Positions 26,301-38,300 of a stretch of DNA of 64,000 nucleotides are shown one piece after another. The position numbers and the translations under genes are program-made. Within the stretch, counting starts at the first letter, position 1, and the number at the start of each line of letters is the position of its first letter. Below the pieces are notes generated by a model that ran no database searches, was not told where the DNA came from, and saw nothing but the letters and a program-made list of their open reading frames with translations. The DNA comes from Chaetorhynchus papuensis (taxonomy: Eukaryota > Chordata > Aves > Passeriformes > Rhipiduridae), in NCBI GenBank assembly GCA_013396525.1, contig VWYX01000701.1:186001-250000 (forward strand), in the 5' to 3' direction.

Positions 26301-29300
26301 GAAGATAACACCTTTTTCTCAGTTCATTTTACCTTAACCACATGGTATGATATCATTAATTTGCAGTGTTCAGATGATCTGTGGCTCTTCTATTGACCCA
26401 GTCAAAGAAGGGATCCCAGGCCAGGATGGCAGGTTGCTTCATCTGTCAGCATTTGTGGCAGGGGCAGCATCTCCATCCACTGCCCTTGGATGTAGCTGGG
26501 CAGTGGGAACATGAGAGTGAGGCTGGGTGTTACTCAGTCACACCAGGGACTTTGTCAGTGTATTGGTATTTTCGTTGTCAGTATGGAAAGCACCACCAGA
26601 AGAAGAAATTATGTTACTTGATGATGGGCTGCTAAAGCCTTCCCTAACCAAAGGGGCTTCTGCTGGTTGAAGTTAAAAATTTGATTGAGTAAATTTAAAT
26701 TTGTCATGCTATAATTAATTCCATACATTTCTGCCTGCTTTTAAAGCCATAAAGTAAGTTAATGTAAAAAAAATTCCAGAAATACACTGCTTAAAAAAGT
26801 AATTGAAAAAGTAATACAGAGAACAGTTTCTTACAATAATAAGACCAATTCTTCTTAAATACTCCTTATTAAAAGATGTGTTGATAACAATGCAAAAAAT
26901 TAGTACATTGCTTTTTTTTCCAGAGTTGATGTCCAAAGCATTAGTTGGGAAACACAGCTCCCATTTTTGTGTTGTACATTAACTCTTTCATAGGGTGATA
27001 GACTGGAACTACAATTCCTGCTTTATGATCAGGAAACAAAGACATGGCTTTTCAAGCAGTTCTCAGAATAAGCCATGCAGGAGGTTTGGCAGATTAAATT
27101 GAATTTTATATGCATTACAGTCATAGCCTGGCTGGTTTTAGCTTACAACAGTACTAAGAATTGTATTGAAAGGAACCTCACCATTAGATACTTGCCTCAT
27201 GGGCTTGTCTTTTGGATGAAACAGACCTCCTGGGTGAGGCTTGTCCCACAGCCTTATGTAACTTAAGTCTCCGTGTAATCCAGCAATTAGAGTGCCCATA
27301 TCCAGAAATTTTAATATCATTATCAGAATTCATAAACTGCCCAGTGGGATGCTAAAGTTGTGATTACATCCTACGCCTTCTGAATGTATATAAAACTATG
27401 AGAAGTTTAGCCAGCTGCTCTTTTTTCTTTTTCCTGAACGTGGTTATTCAGCTGTGTCTCACTGTTTATGTCCCAAATTAGAGGGCTACCTTTGTCTGGG
27501 AGCAGCTCTTCATATTACTTTGCAATGGTTACAAAATTGACTACCCTGGAAAAATAACCTTATTTTCTGACACAACCACAGCTCAAACTGTTCCATCTTG
27601 GAGCTGTGAACTGTCACTTCAGTAAGACCCTGGTAAAGATCTGAAGGAGAGAATTTTGCAGGTGTTAGATATCTTAACAGCATAAGAATAACCATGAGAT
27701 ACATCTAATATGGAGGGACAAAATAGGGGTAGAATTAGGAATAATATAATATAATGCACTGTAATAATACAGTAAGAGTTAGTAATTTGGCAATTTAATG
27801 TGCTAGATTTTAGTTTATTTACTTCTTTAGTGCTGGGTAGATAGAGGGTTATTTAGCAATCGCTGAGGTACATGAAGTGCATGGGAGAGCTGGGTTACAT
27901 TTGCAATTTAGAAATGCTGTGGTAAGTGGGAGGAAGAATGGCTGCCGATCAGAGCCCTGTAATTTCCACTGCCTTGTTCTCCTGGGGCCGAGTGCAGCCC
28001 TCGCAGAGAGAGGAGCAGGCACTGGAGGTTGTGCGTGGGCTGACACTGCCACCTGTCCTCCTGTCCCTGCTCCGCACCGCGCTGCTTTCCCGTGGAACCT
28101 TTGTGCTCTTGGTGCTCCTCACTGAGGACGTGGGGGACACTAAAGCAAATACTGTGATGTTGGAAAAGCTGAAACCGGCAGATAGCATACTCCTGTGTTA
28201 CCATTGTTTGATTTAGTGCCCTTTCCTGCAGTCTCCAGAGGAGTACTGAGTGACTCCTGCTGTTGCTTCCATACGTAACTGGCTTCCTACAGGATAATGT
28301 GTGGCTCTCTACCAGCTCCTTTTCATCTCTGCATGGCCTCTGTCTGAGGCCTGGAGATGGTGGGAGCTTCCCACCATTGAGCGATAGACAGTTTGCAGAT
28401 CTGCCAGTGTTCCTCTCCAGGACTCTGTGTCAAAGAGCCTTGAGCCATTTCCCTAGTGAGGAGGATGATGTATCTGCCAATGGACTTGTAAGAGAAGCAG
28501 CCAGGTAGCAGTTTGTGGCACATGGGGGAGGTTTTCTCTTCCCCATTGTTCTTCACATTCATTCTTGTTCAGAGCCTGATCACTCGTGCAAAGTATTCAC
28601 CTTTAGGGGAATATGCATAACTAGATATGCTTCATTATTGGACTAGATAGTAGGTAAGGGCTTCCACTCAAAGTTCTTCTCTCCTGAGTATGTAGACAGA
28701 TGTAGAAATATGTACACAAAATAGGATACAAACTAAGGAAAGGCTAGATCTTCAAAAGGCAGGTACCGGTTTACTGATTGTCACTATAGATGGGAAGTCT
28801 GAAATTTCTTTTTCTAAAGTTTCAGTATGTATTTAAAAAGTAAGTTTATTAACCTGCTGTTACTCAACCTAACCCTTTTTTGAAAAGAAAAGTTATCATA
28901 AACATACCATTTAATAACCAGGTGTCTTGTAGTCTGTTCAGGAAAATATATAATGTGAAGATTCATAAGAAAGTGGGGTTTTTTACTCTTAAGTGGCAGT
29001 GGTAAAATCTTGTGCTTTTTATTATAAAAAACACATCAAAGTGAAAACCCTAACTTTATACCTTCTCATTAGTGACTGCTGCTGTGCCTTAAAAATTTAT
29101 TTATAAATCAGTCTCAAAGAGAAAGAGTTGTATCACCTTCTGTGCCCCTTTCCTTGCATAGGACTTCTTGTGTGAGAGCCATTTTGAGACCTTACTGATT
29201 GTGACTCTCAAACATTTCTCAGGAGAACTTTCTCTTCCCCTTTGCTTACATTTATATTGGCTTTTGACACTTGGCCTGGAGAGGCGTGCAGAGCATCCCT

Positions 29301-32300
29301 TTGCTCCTGCTTGGTGGGTTAGTCCCAGCCCAGGTGCATTCTGTCTCTGCCCCCCTAGATGGGTAAAGTACCTCCTGCTGCTGCAGGTTTGCTCAGACGT
29401 AAATTCCTCACATCCCACATGACCACATCAACTGAAGGAATAGGCAGAGATTTGCAGCAGGCAGTTTTGTGTCTGTAACCACTCTGGGGAAATCATTTGC
29501 CATAAAACTCTTCTCATAATGCAAACATAATTTGGTTGATAAATGCAGTAAGTTCACTTCACTGTATTCACAGGGTCACGTTCATTTTTGTATGTGAATG
29601 GCAGTTGGTTTATTTTTCAAACTGTTTGCAAGTCTCATGAGTTTCATAAGTTGTAGTGTCGATAAGTATCCATCTGAAAGCACGTTACTTGTTCTTTGTT
29701 ATTTGTATTTGTTCTCCTTTAAAACAAATTTTAAAACCCTTACCTAGAAACAAAACCATATGCTGGAGGTTTTTTACATAAATAATCTTGCCAATGTTAG
29801 TGATACAGAAAGGAAAATGTGGAGCTTGTAAGGATAAGGAAAAATAATTTTACAACTAAAAAGCAGATTTTCTAAATGCTTAGTTACTATCAGTAAGTGA
29901 TATTGAAAATCTATTTAGAAAAGCCCCCCTAGTGCCTGATGATTATATTCACATTAAGATAAATAGGACAGCATATGCTACCACTTAACACAAGAGGTTA
30001 ATGGAAGGATGTTCATGCACAGTGACTAATCCAAACTGGGGCAGTAAAAACTGACCTGTGTTTGATAATTTATATAACCAAACCTTAGCAATATTACCGA
30101 ATAGTCTTTACAAAAGTGTGTCTTACTTGCAGGTTTTTTTCAGAAATAGTCTTCTAGTGCAAAATTTAGTTGAATTTTATGTACATAACACAAGTCCTGT
30201 CCCACCAGGTGCTGAGGGTAGCACAGTTCTTCCACAGGCACACAGGATGTGTCCCAGCCAGACTCAGCTGGGCGTGAGGAAGAGCTGGGTATAGACATCT
30301 GCTAGACAATGCCCTTGCCTTAACTTCAGCGACCCTCCTTTATTTCACAGCCACTTTGTTTCACAAAAAGGGAGGTTTCTTTTGCCAAAGCCTGACCTTT
30401 GAAACCAAACTTTCTGAATTCTTAGTGATTAAGTTGCACAAACAACAGCCGTAAGATGACAGAAGCTGCTGAAGCTGCAGAAGTGATACCTATGAGGCAG
30501 CAGTATCCTCTTTCTCTTAGTGCCTTTTTCCAAATAAACCCAAGACTCTTATTTTCAATGCTACAGCTGTTTGCAGTATAAAACAGGATGAAATGTGAAA
30601 AACATTCCCTTTTGTACTGTACAAAGTCTCCCTTTCCTCAACCCCATGAGTCCTGAAATGTGCTAGTTTGGCCTTTTGTTTGTCGGGGGGTTGGGGTTTG
30701 GTTAGGGGGGTTGGGTTTGGGTTTTTTTCATTTTGGTTGTGGAATCAAATGTTTTTTATTTTAAACAATAGGTTATGTAAAAGATTCTCTTGACTGCTAT
30801 ACTTAGAATTTAGTTATATAAACTGTTTTCCTCACACTTCTTCCTCCTCTCCTTGTTGACGCACAGAGTCCCAGGAAATCTCAGCAATAGAGAAGAGGCT
30901 GAACTGGGTTTGAGTTCTGTATAGCATTGCTCACCCTCTGGCTCTCTGAAACTCATTTTCCAATTGCTGCCATGTGTAGAGTAAATGACACCAATGTTTC
31001 CAATCCGGGATTCTTTCTACCTTGTGTTTTCTGTCACTGAGACAACATTTCTTTTCTGCTTTCCAGACTGTTTGTGATATGCTCAAGAATAAAAATGCTA
31101 ATGCTTGATATTTTCCTTCCCTTTCCATCCTGCCTTGGAAAAAAAAATCTCTTTCACAGGGGTTAAACAAATCTCACCAGTTAAATTGGAATGAGTTTGT
31201 ACATCTTTACATTATGCACAGTTGAACTCTTTCCCAAAGTGTTTTTTTTTATTTTTAACAACAAAACATCCCCCAGCTTTTCATAGCTGGGATTCAAAAT
31301 GACAATGGATGTTAAAATCCATGGAGTTTCATTTTTTATTACAATTTAGTGTAGTAGGCATTAGAATAGGGAATGCACTGAGAGCAGCCAGGCTTTTGAA
31401 ACTGCCTGCGCAGAGACTGCATACCCACACAGAAACTCTAAGTAAACAATTTAGCTGTATGCTGTTTATTCCACCTCTCTCTTTCTCTTTTCTTTGCTAA
31501 CACAGGTCCACAAAGATTCTCGAGTTCTCAAGCCCTAGCTTATGGAAGTGTGTAATGTCAGTGTGGTTGCAAAATCACATGATCTCCTAGCTCTGTATCT
31601 TATCCTTCACCCACCATTGCACAACGCTGGACTGTCAGCTAGGAGAACGAAAGGAGCCAGATTGTGTTGTGCCACCTCTTTTTCTAGTTCATGCATAAGT
31701 TGCCACCAGGATATTTTTCTGTGTTTGTAGCACGTTTGGTGGATTTGGGGCACATTCTTTGCTTCCATTCTCCTCATTCATGTGACCCTTTCCCAGTGCT
31801 TCCAAATGAGCTAATGTGTCTTCAACATGGAGAAAACCAACCAAGTTGGTTAGGATGTGTATTGTTCTCTTGTTTTATTTGTGGGTTGTTTGGGGTTTTT
31901 TTTAATTGGTCTTTGTTCTGTTCTTTTTTCTTTTTGAAAACATATCTACAAAAAGAGAATATATAACTTTCTGCCCTAAATACCTCTTTCTGCATCAGGG
32001 ATGGATATTTTAATGGAGTGAGGTGTAATAGCAGAACAGTGCCATGTCTCTGTCCTCACGAGCATAGCTGCATGCAGAATAGAAAGGCTCTGTAGTGCTG
32101 CTACTGTATGCCAGACTTGCTATTTGCTCTTGTTTGCATGATAGTATTTCTAATTTACTAATATGATATGGAAATAATGGCACATCACCGATCTTTCAAC
32201 ATATTGTATCACTGCTTTATCATATTAGGCTAATACACTGCGAGAGTTGATAGCACCTCTCCATGTCAAATGGGATCCACATCTCTTGGCACTGAACCGA

Positions 32301-35300
32301 TTGGACTCAAAGGTTGATAAACTTATCATTAGAGAATTGGCACGACGGAGACTCAACTTCAGCCTCTTGCAAGCAACCTAATGGCCTCCGTTCAGAAAGT
32401 CAGTTCTTCTTGAATAACTTTGATGTTTATAACAGAGAACAGACCTGTTAAAGCATAGACAACCACATGCCTGAATATGAGGCCTCCAGGAAGGTGTCAA
32501 AGGGCATGGCCAGTCTTTTGAAGAATGCACCCTTTCCACAATGGGACTAGGCACAAAGTTAGATCCAGTCTACATGGAGCACATTTGCAGAAAATACTGC
32601 CCCCCGCACGGGAGAACGGAAGGGAAAGAGGGTCTTGGCAGGGGAAGGGCTTTGATGTCACTCAGTTTTGTTCTGCACACCTCGAGGAATTAAAGAGGGA
32701 TTCAGCCATGGTAACTGTAATTTCCCATTGCTTGTACTGAACTCCAGTGAACCCATTCAGGCCAACCAGACAGAGTCGTGTCGTTTAAGCGTGCTTCACG
32801 TTAGTGAAGGAAGTTTCCTTACTGTGTCATGCTAAACTAAGTGTATTCTGTCAAGTGAAGGTATGTACAGACCTTTCAGAGACTTCCATTTATCTAATGG
32901 TTTGTAATGAATTCCCAGAGGGTACACTGGCACTCGTTTGGATGATGACGGAGAAGATACCTCACGCTGAGATTTATTAGACTCTGCAGTTAAACTCTTC
33001 AGTTCCTCTTTATCTTCTAGGACTAAAACATGGGAGTGATGCTGCCTGGCCAAGCAGGCACAAAGTATTCTCTGTGTAACACCCAGACTCCAGAGGGCTG
33101 TTTTGGGGCCAGTATTTGTCTGGATGTCACTCGAAGTAGATTCAGATATTGTATTTATCATTATGTTCTGAGTCCCCTATGGGTTGATGTTTGCCTCTAT
33201 CTCTGTGATTAGAATGTGGATTTTCCTTAATATATTTGGCTAAGGGTGTATTGTAATAATGTTAATGCTAATTACTTGATATTTCTTACTATCTTACGGG
33301 GAGATACTTTTAAAAAAATGTATTTTGAAATGTTTTCTTTCTGTTTGCTCAATGTATGGTATTGCATTATGTTAATACCAATAAAATTATATATATATAG
33401 TTATATATATATTTCCCTTTTATAAAGAAGTAAATTATGCTTTTTTGCCTCACAAACAGGAAATGTGCAGTGAATAAAATTACATCATTCTGCCTTACAG
33501 CAGGTGACAAAGCTTATAATAGTTTTAATATTCTTTTTTGAAAAATAAAAAGTATAGTATGACATAAAGTAGTTGGAAATTCATCAAAATGCATGTTTTA
33601 TGTTTCTGCTTAATGGGACTGTCACAAAACAGCCTAAATATTTATCAATGTTGTTTTGGCATCTTTAATTTTTTCTAATCAGAAACATGCACTGTATTGC
33701 TATTATTGATTACAAAACTGTACTGTCATAAATTTTTGCCTGTTGGCCAGATAGACAAACCCACTGAGTTTGTCTGTAGGAATTGATTTTAAAATTTAAT
33801 TTAGTGCTCTTTCCAATGCTTGGCAAAGGCAGAATTTATTTTTTATATAAGGTTGCCTTTGAAGTACCTGCCTCTGCCAGGGATGATAAATCACTGCTAA
33901 GTACATAAAGATTCTGCAACCTGAAGGATATATCATTAAAGCCTTGTTGGAATGGCCTGCAACCCCAGCCAGTCCTTTACATTCTGTCATTAAATTCCTT
34001 AATTAGTTAGAGGTGAAATGTTTTGGAAATGAATTAGAGAAGCAGAAGCAAGGATGTGTCTCTGAAATGTCCTTTGGCTGCCATTTGGGGTTACACTGGT
34101 GGCTTATTTGCTGCTCGTAGCCAAAGGCCAGCATATATCTGCACTAATGCGTATTAGATTGTCTTCAGCTTCCTCTCTTTCCTTTCCCCACCCTTTCTAA
34201 CATATTGTATTGAGTATCTTTGTTTTGCAGAGGCATTCAGAAGGGCTGTAATTAGCAGTCCCTGGCATTTAATTGCATACACATTTGTTAAATATTTTTC
34301 TGTATGCCTTAAAATAAAGTATAGAAAATGGCAGTAAATGTTTCTTTAATGAAGGCATTTGATTTATTCATGAAGTCAGGATTTTTTAAAGGTGTTACTT
34401 TGGGCTTAATAAAGGAAATAAGCCAGCAAATTTTCAGTCTTGCTTTTGCGTAACCATTGTCTGTCAGGGCTGACGTTCAACTCCTTTCTCTTGTTTCTTT
34501 TGTGGCAAACACATTCTGCCCAATGGATGGGAAATGGACCTTTCTGCTGTGACCACTCTCATGCCAGCTTTGAGGGCACTTTATGCAGAGGTTCATACGT
34601 GCTCACAAGTTCATTCTGACATCTGATAACATGAGTGATGTCTAGAAAAGCCACACGGTGTTATTGCATTTCTGTCCTTGCAGCAATAGCTGTTCTGAAA
34701 GGTACTTTGATCTCTGTGCAGTGCTTACAGACCATGGGCATTCAGCAGCTGACAGGGGGTGCCTAATACTTGACAGCGTTGTGCCCTGCATAAATAAGAT
34801 GTAAATCAGGGTGCAGCTTAATTAGGTTGGAATCTAATCAGTGCAGCTATCATAAGTGCAATTACAAATCCAATAATAAATCCGAATATCTGAATAAATA
34901 TGACATCTTCTGGGATAACGTTTTGGGAAGTATTTCAGGCCCCTTTCAGAAACTCCTCGGGAGGTGCTTTCCCAGCAGACCATGGTGTGTTACAGAGGTA
35001 ACTGAGGCAGAGATTAAATTCACCTGCTCCCTGCCCACACTAATTTTCCATGTTTCTCCCGTGTTGAAAGTAGGATTGCAATTCCTTAGTGACGCAAGTG
35101 TTTTGGAAAACTTCACTCTCGGTGTTACATTTCCATACAAATAAGCAATTTGGGATGTAGCCTGAAGTAGAGTTCATTTTCCGGGTGGGTGTTGCTCACC
35201 AGGAACGTGTCCCCCATCTGCTCAGGCTTGCTTTCAGGTATCAACCCCAAAAACCTTGACAGGTACTGCAGTTGAGCGAGTGTGACTGTGGCTTGATTCT

Positions 35301-38300
35301 GACTGGTGAGTAATGTCACTGAGTCCATATCATTTTTCACTTAACCTTTTACAGCTTTGAGTGCTGCGACAGCTTAGGTTTGTAAAAACAATATTTTCCT
35401 CAAGGAGTAATTGCTTCTATGTATTACTTGAGAATTATTATTTGTAGGGAACTCCTCATCCTGATAAAAAGTTACAGAATCCCCACGTCTAGCAATTTTT
35501 CCCAGTCTGCTCCAGCTCCTAGCTTTCCTCATAAATACAAGTTTTCTATTGTTTTTGAACTGCAGGGCCCAAGGGGAAGTGTACCATCAAAATGCAATTG
35601 GTCTGCTTATTTCACTTCAGCATTGGTAGCTTGTGGTAAAATTAAACAGCACTTGTATCAGTGTGTGGCACAGAAAAATGTCAGGATATCCTATTTCATT
35701 GTGTAAAATTCTCCCAAAGAGTCACTAAAATCAGCAGATTAATGTTAAACTGGTGTCTTTATAGGCAGCTAAATGAGTAGAGTACCACATCCAAAACCAA
35801 GGAAGGATGCAACTACAACCCTACTGTGGAAAAGTTCTGCCAGTGATCAGAATTCCCTTACTTTGGGAAGCTTTGGAGTGACTTCATTCTTACGCCCTCT
35901 CTGAAATCACAGCCCACCAATATAAGCTCATGAGACAGCAGGACTGTGAGCAAAGAGGGGGCTGCAGATGCTCATTTGAGGCGTGCAAGAGCTGTCAAGA
36001 GGCAGCACGAACAGAACGAGCTGATTGTTCCCTCTGTGTGTCCCTTCTCCCTAACACAGTAACCCGTTACTGGCACCTGTACTTCACTGCTAAGTGGATG
36101 CCAAAAGTGGCTGAATGTCAGTGTCAGCTCAGCAATGCAGATCTGCAGGCAGAGACACGGGGGACTTTTCCTTGTGCTGAGTTTAGTGTCAGCTTTTTAG
36201 TAAGCAGTTCCAGTTGCGTGGAAAGCTGAAGAGAGGTGGCTGAGGTGGGTGTGAGACTCAGAGCAAGGCCAGCTCAGGTGTCCCATGAAGGAGGAGGTTG
36301 CACGTGTAAATGTGCTCCAGCCTGCCGGCTCACACTGCAGCCAGCAGGGCACTGGGGGCTCGCAGGGCCACAGCAGGGTGCAGACAGCTTCAGACATCCC
36401 CTGAAAGGTGACCAGTGGAAGAGAGATTCCCAGGGATCTACTGACCCAAAAGGAAAACTGCTAGTGCCATAAATAGTTCACAAAAAGAATTAGACCTTTG
36501 GTGTCACAGCTGAGGCTTGGCATCTGTCGGGCCTTAAAAAGGCTAAGGCTAGATCTTTTAAAAGATGGTACCTACTTCCTTCTGATACTGAGCTTGGTTG
36601 TAGTGCAAAATGCCTGAAATACCTTCAGGTATCTCTTGTGTGGGAGTTGAGTTTTCCACTTGCCTGCACAGTTCACTTTATTTCAAGAAACCCAATTTAT
36701 GTCCCTGCATGTGAGAGGAGAAGCAGCCTTGTACCATTGGGTGGAAAATTCCAGCAGGTGCAGGACTCTGTTCTGTTGGTGCTTTCAGTGAGCAGCCTCT
36801 CTTGGGAATACCTTTTTTTGTCTGCAGGTTTGCGTAATAGGAGAGAATAGAAACTGTGTACAACTATCCTGGTAACCCAAAAATACTTCCACTTTAGAGG
36901 AAATGATGGTATAAAATCCAGATTTAATACCTGCATTGAATAAATACAAAACAATAAATACAATAAATTTAAAATTTAATGATCCTCCAGCTACTAGTAT
37001 TTCACCAAACACATGGATCAAAGCTTGTTTTTAAACAATGTTCCTCCCTTCCTTGATTCAAGACTTTTGGGGAAATCCTGCACTTTCACATACACAGGGA
37101 CAGAAAGGATAGAGGATTACGTGAATCAGAAAAAGGCAGGGAAAGGGAAGCAATACCAGAGAGAAGGGTTGCAAAGACCGGGTACTGCACAAGAAGCCCC
37201 TGTTTTAGTTTTAATTTAGTTTTAAGTCTGCTTGGTTAAACTTTTCTTCACTTGTAGAAAGCATTAATATGCTCGTGTGTGTGTAGACATATATATATAT
37301 TTGTGTGTATATTCACATATCCAGTCAGGCCTTTAAAGGATTTTAAAGTGGCATAGGACATACCATAGCTTTCTACTTGCACTTTAACAGGGAAATCTGC
37401 TCTCTCTTACCCAGAGCAGATGATCAGCAGCTGTTTCTATGTAGACCTGCATTTTATTGCACCTGCTGCCTGCTGAACCATGCCAGGCTTAAATACTGTG
37501 TTGCTTCTTCCTTTTCTGGGTAATTAGGGATGTGGCTTGCAACATTTTCCTACCAGGAGCTGATTTATGGCTCCCCCCATACCTGTGCAGGAGTGACCTC
37601 ATGCACAGCCACAGCTGTGCAGACACCATTTCCTTGTAAGCCTTACATCGATTTCACTGGTTTGTTCCTTTCAGCTCCTAGTTGCTGGGGGGAAAAGAAA
37701 TACATACCTTAGTCTGCCAGCCAGCCATCTAAATAGAGTAAAAAAATGATTAATTCTTGTATCTTTGTGTTGCAAGCAGTTGGGTATGTCTCTCTCCTGG
37801 GCAGTTTGGACTCTTAATGATTAACCCGAACAGCAGCAAAGATGGATTTAAGCCTTGCACTGAGAAACCAACTGCTTCTTTGAAGGATTCCTTCTCTCCC
37901 CTGCTAAAATCCACAGCCACTCTCCTTTCATCCTTCTACTTTTTCACCTTGTATCTAGGGAGATCCCTTCAGTCTCTCTCCTAACTGTTCCCTGGGTTTA
38001 CAAGCCCGGTCAGGCTGTTGCACGCTTTGGCCACAGCCCTTTCCTGCCTGTTGGCACAGCCTGAGCCAGGACTGGAGAGTTTGCTGCAGGAGGCTCCCAC
38101 CTTCCCAAGGGGTCAGCAGGCATCTGTGTGCTGCTCCACCGTCCTATCAGTGAAACTACAGCAGGACCAGGCAAGGTTTGATAGTCCCTGTTGTTAGACA
38201 CGGCAGAGAGAACATGCTGTGGCACAGGAAAGTCACAAATGCTTTGTTGCTACTGGGATTATATCAGTTACTAGTTAGTTTGTGGCAGACCAATGTGTCT

